From positions 1 to 64,000 of the forward strand of contig SWLE01000758.1 of NCBI GenBank assembly GCA_004026145.2: a DNA stretch of 64,000 nt, written 5' to 3'. Source of the stretch: Takifugu bimaculatus (taxonomy: Eukaryota > Chordata > Actinopteri > Tetraodontiformes > Tetraodontidae). The notes beneath the pieces were generated by a model, which was not told the origin of the DNA, did no database searches, and was given only the letters and a program-made list of their open reading frames with translations. The position numbers and the translations under genes are program-made. Positions 20,462-30,300 of this stretch are shown here, one piece after another (position 1 is the first letter of the stretch; every line of letters begins with the position of its first letter).

Positions 20462-20644
20462 TCACAGCAGGCGTGGGTTCTCCTCTCTGGAGTCATGCGG
20501 GTCTCCTTTGAAGGGCAGATGAGGAGGTTGGTTACAGATTCCCGTCAGAAAGATGATTATGGTGCCAAAGGTCATCACCGGGGTAACCAGGAAGAGGCAG
20601 AGTCGGTCTACTGTACGAGCGATGCCGCTCCAGTTATCCTTCTC
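20462..20644 (-). pseudogene. chrnd: chrnd remnant 2, last exon
   Basis: The minus strand starts after CTGACAG and reads EKDNWSGIARTVDRLCLF, the M4 hydrophobic segment, FKGDPHDSREENPRLL and a stop. It keeps the better splice acceptor of the copies. Confidence 0.85.
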
Positions 20645-20725
20645 CTGTCAGGACCAGACATTTACGCCACTTTTGATCTTTTTAAATCAGACTTTGGGTT
20701 GAGGACTCTGTTTGAACCATCTGAC

Positions 20726-20828
20726 CTCATTGTAGTCGTTCTTGTTGCGCATGTGTTTAATGATGTAGTGGCTCCATCCACAGCCGGCTTGATCTCTGCG
20801 TACAGCTGATCGCTCGCTCCTCCCTCTT
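20726..20828 (-). pseudogene. chrnd: chrnd remnant 2, penultimate exon with shared one-base deletion
   Basis: LYAEIKPAVDGA is followed by the same missing base as in remnants 1 and 3. Donor GTCAGA is present. Confidence 0.8.
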
Positions 20829-20929
20829 CTTGTGGTTTCACAGCTCCACACAGACACCAAAGCTCAGAACTCAAATGAAGCTACTGATGCTTCTATATCT
20901 CATGTGTTTAAATGTTTCTGGAAACGTAC

Positions 20930-21140
20930 TGGCAGCGTGTGTGACTCGGGTCACCAGTCCGTGTCTCCCAGACTGTTTCTCAAACATCAGCTCACTGCGG
21001 GACTTCACACTGTAGTACTCCTCAGCCGAGGCAATGGAGCCCACTGAGCTGGATCGCCGCGGTAACGCTCCATCCCAGTACGGCTCTGCCTCAGCAGGGC
21101 GGGACATGCGCAAGATGCGGGGTAATCGCTCGAGGAAGAG
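20930..21140 (-). pseudogene. chrnd: chrnd remnant 2, cytoplasmic-loop exon
   Basis: Reads LPRILRMSRPAEAEPYWDG, RRSSSVGSIASAEEYYSVKS and MFEKQSGRHGLVTRV. Splice sites are intact. One amino-acid difference (S for Y after SVG) from remnant 1. Confidence 0.85.
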
Positions 21141-21214
21141 CTGGCAGAAAAAGAAAACAGGATTTGGAACACTGATACTGATGTGTTTATGTCTGTGTGT
21201 TATAGTGGAAAAAG

Positions 21215-21900
21215 CACATGTTCATATATCCTCTTTCATATGTTATTAAGTCACATGTTCATATATCCTCTTTCACATGTTATTAAGTCACATGTTCATA
21301 TATCCTCTTTCATATGTTATTAAGTCACATGTTCATATATCCTCTTTCATATGTTATTAAGTCACATGTTCATATATCCTCTTTCATATGTTATTAAGTC
21401 ACATGTTCATATATCCTCTTTCATATGTTATTAAGTCACATGTTCATATATCCTCTTTCATATATTATTAAGTCACATGTTCATATATCCTCTTTCATGT
21501 TATTAAGTCACATGTTCATATATCCTCTTTCATATGTTATTAAGTCATATGTTCATATATCCTCTATATCCTCTTTCATATGTTATTAAGTCACATGTTC
21601 ATATATCCTCTTTCATATGTTATTAAGTCACATGTTCATATATCCTCTTTCATACGTTATTAAGTCACATGTTCATATATCCTCTTTCATATGTTATTAA
21701 GTCACATGTTCATATATCCTCTTTCATGTTATTAAGTCACATGTTCATATATCCTCTTTCATATATTATTAAGTCACATGTTCATATATCCTCTTTCATG
21801 TTATTAAGTCACATGTTCATATATCATCTTTCATATGTTATTAAGTCACATGTTCATATATCCTCTTTCATATGTTATTAAGTCATATGTTCATATATCC
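21215..21900. repeat. 37-bp tandem repeat array, copy 2 (longest)
   Basis: About 18-19 units of the 37-bp repeat. Several units lack a 4-bp ATAT step and one has a duplicated TATATCCTC. It occupies the chrnd intron between the M3 exon and the loop exon, so it probably began as an intronic minisatellite. Confidence 0.95.
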
Positions 21901-21948
21901 TGATGTTCATCTGTTCAACAAAGGGACAACAGGATGTGTGTGTCTTAC

Positions 21949-22063
21949 CTGTTTGGTCCACTCAGACATGACGTGCGTGCTCGGCGTCCTGAAGTGGAGG
22001 TTGAGGACGACCACACAGTTCAGCACCACCACCGTCACCACCACCATGATGAACATCAAATAT
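21949..22063 (-). pseudogene. chrnd: chrnd remnant 2, M3 exon
   Basis: Minus-strand frame YLMFIMVVVTVVVLNCVVV continuing LNLHFRTPSTHVMSEWTKQ, then donor GTAAGA. This is transmembrane segment 3 and the start of the cytoplasmic loop of the AChR delta subunit. Present only in this remnant. Confidence 0.88.
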
Positions 22064-22214
22064 CTTCAACACACAAACACACTCAGATGTTTTCCATTTT
22101 TTAAATCTCAGCCGGTTGTCACCTGGTTCTGCAGCCCTAATGTATATATAGTTTGGAGCAGCAGAATATATCTCATTCAGAGTTAAAGTGATGTGGAGTA
22201 AATGGTGCGTTTAC

Positions 22215-22329
22215 CTACTTCACAATAAGAGGAACGGACGTGGATGTTTCTGGAGCCTTTGAGAGATCAAGAGTAGGAAGACAGACTGAGCGAGCAGCAC
22301 CGAGATGGACAGCGTCATCTTCTCACCAC
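22215..22329 (-). pseudogene. chrnd: chrnd remnant 2, M2 pore exon, frameshifted
   Basis: Reads GEKMTLSISVLLAQSVFLL to LISQRL, the channel-lining M2 segment. The next conserved residues (PETSTSVPLIVK) are one base out of frame because a C is missing in the run at SQRL-P. This is a second inactivating lesion. Confidence 0.85.
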
Positions 22330-22623
22330 CTACACACACACACACACATTTTTATTATCCTTTATAAAATATCTTCAAAAATCTGTTGGGGAGCTAATTA
22401 ATGTTTCTCCATTAATGGCGGCCCCCTCAGCTCCGCCCACTACCGATGTTTGCTGCTTTATTAGCTGTGTTGTCCCGTGCTGACGTGATATTCAGCTATA
22501 ATGTCTGATTCTTTGGGTGCTGTTGAAGGTTAACTCAGTTCATGTAGTTGTGATTCTGAAAAGGTCCCAGACTGTTAATCTGCCTGACGCTGGCTTCAGT
22601 ACGTTCTGTGACTCTGCACTGAC

Positions 22624-22824
22624 TGTCTGCGGGCAGGTAGTAGACCAGCGAGGCCAGGAAGGAGATGAGCACGCAGGGGATGATGATGTTGACCACGTAG
22701 AAGAGAGGTTTGCGTCTGATGACCAGGTAGAAGGTGATGTCCTGATGCTTGTTGCTCTCCATGGGAATGTGTTTGTAGGTGTTTCTCTTGGCGGGTTGGT
22801 GGATGATCTCCCACTCACCATTCT
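22624..22824 (-). pseudogene. chrnd: chrnd remnant 2, pre-M1/M1 exon
   Basis: The minus strand reads NGEWEIIH, then MESNKHQDITFYLVIRRKPL and the M1 segment to LVYYLPADS. Donor GTCAGT and acceptor ACCAACAG are present and the frame is intact. No upstream ligand-binding exons follow. The next sequence is the common pre-NLR spacer from 22959. Confidence 0.88.
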
Positions 22825-22958
22825 CTGTTGGTCAAAGCCAGAGTTCAGACACAAGTGATGAAGTTATGACTGTCAGTCTGGTTGGAGCTGCAGCCAGTCT
22901 GAAGGCTCAGGCTCTGGGGAAAACAACTTCTCTGCATGTATCAACAGCATCCAGTACA

Positions 22959-23196
22959 CTGAAAGTCACCCACAAGACACTGGTTAAACGCGCTCTGACA
23001 CATTCTGACCTCTGCTGCTCCTCCTGGACTCCAGGGCTGCAGAAATATGCTGCTTTTACAAGTCTTTTAAAATCTGTGAAGCATCATAAATCTTATTTAT
23101 TTAACTAGGTTTATTTAACTAATTCAGTTGCATAGTCAGTTTTAATTTAAATGCAAAAACATATTTAAGGCATTAAAATAGCAAAACTTTTAATCT
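22959..23196. other. Spacer shared with other units
   Basis: Matches 8036-8250 of the copy A unit. The chrnd block joins it directly here, so the lasp/nebl exon and hAT element of other units are missing from the B unit. No gene recognised. Confidence 0.55.
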
Positions 23197-23322
23197 TGAA
23201 CCCTCCCAGAATGCTTTTATAGTAGTGGAATATTAATCAACAGCCATAAAGTTGTTCATTAACAGCGGAAAAAGGAAAGGTAAAAGTATTCCGTTCAGAC
23301 TGAGCAGGAAGACTGAAGACCG
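23197..23322 (+). promoter_or_regulatory. NLR leader block of copy B, broken before its donor
   Basis: Matches 8255-8380 but diverges at GAAGACCG, losing the ACAAG-GTGAGT donor. The new sequence is an insertion of about 3.8 kb carrying a zinc-finger exon and an LTR. Copy B must therefore use another leader, perhaps the exon at 27265. Confidence 0.45.
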
Positions 23323-23807
23323 CTGTAAAATCCAATAGCTGCCCTGACATGCAAACATTAGTTAACTTTACTAGGTTATCAAAAAATATGCATATGTTAC
23401 TGGTATTTATTAAGTAACAGTCACTTGCATGGTGAAAAACGCAAAATACTTAGTGTTTAGAGTGAAGATTACTTTATTCATAGTTAAGCTAACTCGCAAC
23501 AATAAGTAGCCACTCACACTGCGCATTCAAAGAAGTGCGCCTGCGCAGTAACAACATAAAAAATAAAAAAAATACAGGAAGCTGGAGCTCCAGCAGTGCT
23601 TAGAGGGCTGAAGAAAACTTCCCCTGACATCTTACCTGCAAGGTGGTGAGTAGATGATGACTATATTTTCATTTTTGGGTGAACTGTTCCTTTAAGGGGT
23701 TATAACCACCAGCAGTAGAAACGTTTTTGACAATGTGCTGCACCTTCATTAGATTAAATTGAGAGACCGTTCTTACTTAAAATCTCCTTTGAAAATATTT
23801 CTTGCAG

Positions 23808-24263
23808 ATGCAGTGGAACTGTAAGCAGTGCCTCTTTTCCGCAGACAAAAGAGGAAAGTTGTTAAAACACTGTTGCCTAAAACATGGAGGTTTTACTCGG
23901 CAACAACCAACACCATGCCCTCATATGGATTGCTTGTGCGTTTTCAAATCTTTTAATGCACTCAAAGTTCATTTATCTGTTTGGCATTCTCAATCAGACA
24001 TTGGACAAGCAAGTAAACCCACAGTTGCGTTTCATTGCCAGTTCTGTGAATTCATAGAGCCCTGCACTGAAGATGAGTTTTTCAAACATTTACGCACTCA
24101 TTTAAAACTTAAACAAAGAGTTCTATGTCCATACGAAGGCTGCACATTTCAGAGCAGTGTATATGCAACATTTAATGCACATAAAAGTCGAGTCCACAGT
24201 GGGGAGAAGCCACCTTTGTCTCTTTTTGTCGTGTTTGCCATGCAACGTGCCTTTAACTATTGA
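23808..24263 (+). pseudogene. C2H2 zinc-finger exon, truncated by an LTR
   Basis: Acceptor TTTCTTGCAG is followed directly by ATG. The frame starts MQWNCKQCLFSADKRGKLL and holds four C2H2 fingers: CKQC...HCCLKH, CPHMDC...HLSVWH, CQFC...HLRTH and CPYEGC...HKSRVH, ending SGEKP. It resembles the N-terminal zinc-finger exon of a multicopy fish gene family, but I cannot name the member. The frame ends just inside or at the LTR at 24267, so the rest of the gene is missing. A possible 5' exon with donor CTGCAAG-GTGGTGAG ends near 23641. Confidence 0.7.
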
Positions 24264-24266
24264 TTG

Positions 24267-25346
24267 TGTGGCAGGGCGTGGCCTGCCCTCCGAACAGGTG
24301 CCATATGGAGGTAGTGCCTTAATTGGTGGGTGGGGAGAAAAGGTTTATATAAGGCTCTGCCTCCAGCTGGCTTTAGTTGTTTCCCCCCTTCGACGGGACG
24401 GCGGGGTCGCGGCTTATCTGGGCGGTTCGACCAACAGAAACCGTTTTACAACGCTTTGCCGTAAGGGCACGCGCGCTAGTCTGCACTGGGCAGGTAAGGC
24501 GCAGCAATGCGCGTCACTGACTCCCCCACTCAGTCGATAAACGTTAATGGGGCTGTTCTTGCTGCAGGTGGCTGCCGGCTGGCGTCGGTGGGTCGCGTGG
24601 CCCCAGCGGGAACCCTTCACGGAGCGGTGGCGCCACCAAACACAGTCGGCACGGACTTCCTCGCGTACTGGACCCACTGCTGCTTTGGCTCGGTCCCGCT
24701 TTCGGGACTCTCTCCTGTTCGCTCTCTCTCTCTCTCGCCCCCCTTCGCTCGGGGGACGGCGCTGAGACGTAGTGGTGCCGCCGAGGCGACCACGGAGCTG
24801 TTGCTTTCATTTTAGATTCTTAACAGTGCGTGTAAATCGTATCAACTGGCATTTACTCTTTTAGGTTTTGTTTCTGTTCGTTTCTTGTTGGTCACAATTT
24901 ATTTGCTTGTCTGTGTGAGGTGTGTGTGCGCGTGTGTGCTCGTCGCGTCAATTGTTACCGCTGGAACTTTAATTGTCCTCTTTTCTTTGGACAGGTGCTG
25001 CGGGCCACGGCGGGGACCCAACCCCAGGTGGAGGGCGTTTTCCTCACCCCTCGTGTGTAGTTTTGTTTGCAGTAGCACGGGTGTTTTTAGTTTGTTTCTC
25101 CCCTAATTGCGTTTTACCTGCCGGTGGGGCCCCAGCCCTGTCCACCCCTTTGTTTGACTTTTGTACAGCCGAGTTATTTTTGTGTTGCGTTGGATTTAAT
25201 AAAATTGTAGTGCCTAACCCTCAATCCTGTCTCTGCCTCTGGAACAGAACCTTATCTGCGCGTGCCTGTTTTCCGGTTAATTCCTGGGGTGAAATTCCCC
25301 AGGTGGCGTTGTCGTTAACCGTTCCACCCCTCTCCACCCCGCCACA
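24267..25346 (+). mobile_element. Solo LTR, about 1.08 kb, with 4-bp target duplication
   Basis: The ends are TGTGGCAGGG and CCCCGCCACA, a perfect 6-bp inverted TGTGGC/GCCACA pair. It is flanked by ATTG on both sides (24263-24266 and 25347-25350). A TATA box TTTATATAAGG lies at 24344-24354 and poly(A) signal AATAAA at 25198-25203, the expected order in an LTR. No internal coding region is present. Confidence 0.75.
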
Positions 25347-25350
25347 ATTG

Positions 25351-27140
25351 GAACTTTATAATTTAATTGCTCACTTCTTTTTGTATCAACCCCACTTGTC
25401 ATTAAATCTATATTTCACTTATTGATCTTGCGTTACTCCTCGTGCCACCTTCACTTTTCCCTGGTTCAGAATTCCATTTCCATACCCTAGACTGGAACGT
25501 GACACCTACAGATCAAAAAGTTGACAGTTTGATTCCGCACCCAAAAACGAACATCTGTCAGACGAACTCCAGTTGTTCCCCAGTATTTCAGTTAAAACGT
25601 GGACCAAATTGTTCTGAAGAGAGGCGCTTGTGCTGGATATGAGGCGATCCAACCACAAACACGTGACGTGTAGAGGAAGAAGAAAGTGAAAGTTCTCAAC
25701 TTCGGGCTCCATCCTGAGTGACCGCGCCCTGATGGAAAACCTCTAATATTCAGGTAGCATTTGGTTCTTTCACTGCTGTCGTCTCGAATCAATGTTCCGC
25801 TGCGAGATGCGGCTTAATAACCTGCGTGTTCGCAATGAGCGTGCGCGTGTTTCGGACGCACATTGCGGCTGGTCGACGGGAATGTTGTGACGGATGATCA
25901 AACTTTGTAGCGTGTTTCCTCTAACTGCGTTTTCCGCTAACCCTGAGCCAACATTTTAGAGGTTGAGGAAGCACATTTTAATACTCACAATAAGTCGACA
26001 ATATTATTTGCAGTTAGTGGAAAAATCCACGGAAAGAGGGACACAAACGCGACAGTTTTAGCCTCCTCTCTTTGTCCCTCCACCAGGGGACAATCAATCC
26101 TTTATTTAAAAAAGAGTATTAAAGAGGGAGAGATCAAGGCATTCCATTTTATTGTTTTAACTGGTTCTTTGTGGAATATGAATTTGTTATTATGGATTTA
26201 TGAAATGTGTTCTGTTTTGAATAAAGCAGTCAAGAAAACGAAAGGAAAACTAAACCCATGGTGTTTTCATATTTTTGGTCCTGTACATGTGGTCAGATCA
26301 GATTAGTCTGAGCAGAATTGGGTGTTTTTTGCCCTTTGCTGTGTGTCATCTATTCTATTCAGCATGTTGGGTTGCTTGACTTCTGTTGGGTCATGTCAAC
26401 TTGATCATCACTTCTGAGATATTGACACACCTTTTCCCTGAGGCTGGCTCCAATGCTGCCAACACACCTGGCCATGGATATGGTGGGACTTCTGTGATGA
26501 GTGGGGTCAGAGGTGGTGGACAAGCTCTGCTCCAAAATAAGCTTGCTAGATATGTTTGGGATCTCCTCCGCCACAACCACCAGCTGCAACTAGTAGCTGT
26601 GCACGCCATGCAGAGTTTTGACCTCTAGGTCAGGCTACAGATGTTTTTTCCAGCACCATCATGTGTTGGTGAGAAACATGATGCGCCTGATCAAAAAAAG
26701 CTGCTTGTAATCTGACAGACGAGCCATGATGAGATGTCAAGGTGCGTTGTTGAAAATGAAGATCCTCTTCTTGGAATCCTGTCTGAGATGACAGAAGATG
26801 ATGCTGCATTTGACCCACTTTGATGATGTGATGACGTATTTCTGTTTAGTTTTGAATGCATTCTCATCTTATTTGTTGAATTTAATGTTGAGAACTGACA
26901 TCTTGAAAGAATTTAGGTTTTCTTGTAAACCATAACCAGATAAAAAATGATTTATTTTGTATTTGTGTGCGTCCGTCTAATGCCACCGCACCTTTTGAAA
27001 CACCCAGGAGAAACATTTTATATTTAACAAGATGTAAACTTTTAAGATGTCCCAAAACTTTTTTCCAATATATATGTGGCCTGTATGATGTACAGGGTTA
27101 CATCATATAATAGATTTTGATGTGAATGAGCCGACAATAC
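25351..27140. other. Insert-derived region without a recognised gene
   Basis: Unique to copy B's upstream region within this window. A plus-strand open stretch at 26386-26628 and antisense frames show no domain I know. TE debris is likely. No RNA gene seen. Confidence 0.4.
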
Positions 27141-27264
27141 GTCATTGGACAGACCTCTGCTTGTCTTCATGCTGAGAATCATGTTCTTTAATCTTATTTT
27201 CTGTGTCAGCAGACTGTTCCTGCTTAACCGTTTAGACTCACATTTAAAACTGAGCGAATGTGTG

Positions 27265-27380
27265 ATGGAAGAGGAAGAGAGAGCAGAGTCCACAGTGTCC
27301 AGCTGTGTGTCCCTGAAGAGCGACTGCTCCAAAGGGAAACCTGAAAACTTCGGTATTGGACCTCAAGGCTCACCTTTAAA
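27265..27380 (+). CDS. NLR copy B, alternative first exon
   Basis: MEEEERAESTVSSCVSLKSD, then KPENFGIGPQGSPLK up to donor GTAAGG. It has the ERAEST-SCVSLKSD core of the N-terminal repeat family but a different end. No clear acceptor lies just upstream, so it may be the true 5' exon. Its 3' half survives as a remnant in copy A (9853-9888). Confidence 0.65.
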
Positions 27381-30300
27381 GTAAGGTTTTCTGAACCACA
27401 TAACTCTGCCTTAGAACATTTCACAACCGTACAAAACATAATTTTGTAGGTATTAGCCTCTACTATCGTGAAAACTGAAATTCATCAGCTCTTTAAAATG
27501 AAACGGTGCACAGTCCTTTCACCATGTTGGCCTGTGGAAAACCAGTGTTGTGGGCCGATGGACCAGCGTCCCCGTCGTTGCCGGACCACCGTTGGCCACC
27601 AGTTGGGTTTTTGGGATCAAAGTGGGGGCGTTTCCTGTATCCGGTTCTCCTCACGGATCCATGACTACAACATGTTGCTGCAAGTGCAGAGACGTTTGCT
27701 CTGGAAAGAACTTTAGAGCACATTCAGTGCTGCAGGATGAGGGGCTGGAAAAGGTGCCAGTTCTTTTCTCACTGCAGGGAACAGTTAAAAAAAGCAGCTT
27801 AAACTCTGAAAACATGAAAATTATACAGAGACATCATTGATTTATTGATTCAGTTGTTATTCAGAATGTATTAGAAACGTTCCTGTTTGATAAAAATGCA
27901 GTGAATTGGGATTATTTAACTACAACCTCTACAGATTATTTACCTTCATCACAGTCTCATCACTATTTCTGATGTTTCCTCAGGATGGACGAGGACAGAG
28001 CAGAGTCCACAGTGCCCAGCAGGGTGTCCCTGAAGAGTGACCACTCCAAAGATAGACCAATAACCTTCAGAAGTTCAGACCAAATGTAAGAAAACTAAAG
28101 CGTGATGATGTGTTTGTGTGCCAGCTGTTAGTCACATTAACAGCAGCAGGTTGTGAGTTTATTATTGGAGATGTTTAACACTTAAACCTCAGACAGTCAT
28201 ATAGTTACATACTTAATGTGAATATTGTTGATTAGAAACAAGAATCATGTTTGAACTGAAAGATGAATTCAGACATAAATGCTGGAACAATATTTAGTCT
28301 TGATCAGGTTCTTTCATCCTATAAATCAAAGGACTAATAGAGATGTGTTTCACAGTGAGAGGGGGGAGCACATCCTATCAAACTGGGACCAGTCAGCTCC
28401 ACCAGGAGAGTCCTCTTGTTCACAATCTGGAAGCAGATCTGGAGATGCTGAAATGAAGCCCAAACAAAGTAAAATTGTTCAAGATAAAATTGAACTTGTG
28501 ATGTCATGAATTTGTAGTTGTGTTGATGATTTATTATAGATGGAAATCATTGGTTTACTTATGTTCAGGAAGTGATCTGCAGGAGGTGATAGAAGGTCAT
28601 AAGATGAGTCTGAAGAGAAGATGTGAACATGTGACTGAAGGAACTCATGAAGCAGGAAGTGGAACCCTGCTGAACACGATCTACACTGAGCTCTACATCA
28701 CTGAGGGACAAAGTGAGGAGGTGGACACACAACATGAGGTGAGACAGCTTGAGAGAACCTCCAAGAAGAACATCCAGGACACTCCAATCAAGTGCCAGGA
28801 CATCTTCAAAGTCTTATCTGAGCAACAGAGACACATCAGAGTGGTTCTGACCAACGGTGTCGCCGGCGTTGGAAAAACCTTCTCAGTGCAGAAGTTCAGT
28901 CTGGACTGGGCAGAAGGTTTGGAGAACCAAGACATCAGTCTGGTGCTTCCGCTCTCATGGAGGGAGCTGAACTTGATCAGAGATGAGCAGCACAGTCTTC
29001 TCTCGCTGCTTCATGTTTTCCATCCAACATTACAGAAGATCAGAGCAGAAGATCTGACTGTCTGGAAACTTCTGTTCATCTTTGATGGCCTGGATGAAAG
29101 CAGATTTTCACTGGGTTTCAACAACCATCAGGTCATCTCTGATGTCACACAAGTATCGTCAGTTGGCGTGCTCCTGGTGAACCTCATCCAGGGGAACCTG
29201 CTTCCCTCAGCTCTCATCTGGATCACCTCCAGACCTGCAGCAGCCCATCAGATTCCTCCCTCGTGTGTTGACAGGATCACAGAAGTACGAGGCTTCACTG
29301 ACTCCCAGAAGGAGGAGTACTTCAGGAGGAGGTTCAGTGATGAAGATCTGTCCAAGGGAATCATCTCACACATCAAGGCCTCCAGGAGCCTCCACATCAT
29401 GTGTCTGATCCCAGTTTTCTGCTGGATCACTGCTATAGTTCTGGAGGACATGATGACCAGAGACCAGAGAGGAGAGCTGCCCAAAACCCTGACTGACCTC
29501 TACTCACACTTCCTGATGGTTCAGATAAAGAGGAAGAAGCAGAAGTATGGAGGAAAGCAGAGACCAGAGGAACTGACTGAGGCTGACAAAGAACTCCTTC
29601 TGAAGTTGGGTCAGCTGGCGTTTGAACATCTGGAAAAAGGAAACATCATGTTCTACTCAGAAGACCTGGAGCAATGTGGACTGGACGTCTCCGAGGTGTC
29701 GGTGTACTCAGGAGTTTGTACAGAGATCTTCAAAAGAGAGAGTGTGATCTGCTTTGTTCATCTGAGCATTCAGGAGTTTCTGGCTGCCGTCTACATGTTC
29801 CACTGTTACACCATCAAGAATAAAGGGATTACGGAGTCTTTTCTAAAATGTTCGAAACAACACCCCTTTTTCCGGTTTGTTGGGTTGTACACAAATTACG
29901 ATCCAGTCAAATCTCTTGATGACTTCCTCAGGAAAGCACTAATGAAATCTCTTGAAAGTGAAAATGGCCACCTGGACTTGTTTGTTCGCTTCCTTCATGG
30001 TCTCTCTCTGGAGTCCAATCAGAGGATCTTGGGTGGACTGTTGGATCAGATGGACAGCCACCCAAAAACCATCCAGAAGGTCCTCAACAACCTGAAGGAG
30101 GTGAACAGTGATGAAATCACCCCAGACAGAAGCATCAACATCTTCCACTGTCTGATGGAGATGAAGGATCAGTCAGTCCATCAGGAGATCCAAGAGTTCC
30201 TGAAGTCAGAGAAGAAATCAGAGAGGGAACTGTCAGAGATCCACTGTTCAGCTCTGGCCTACCTGCTGCAGATGTCAGAGGAGGTTCTGGATGAGCTGAA

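Noticed and set aside
21215..21900. Possible CRISPR-like array
   Set aside because: The 37-bp units are directly adjacent with no unique spacers, in a eukaryotic intron. It is a minisatellite.
22535..22854. Plus-strand and alternative minus-strand frames over the chrnd M1 exon
   Set aside because: Only the frame encoding the M1 region (KHQDITFYLVIRRKPL) matches a protein. The others are shadows.
24507..25425. Several open frames of 70-150 codons
   Set aside because: All lie within the solo LTR and show no domain. The TATA box and poly(A) signal order supports an LTR instead.
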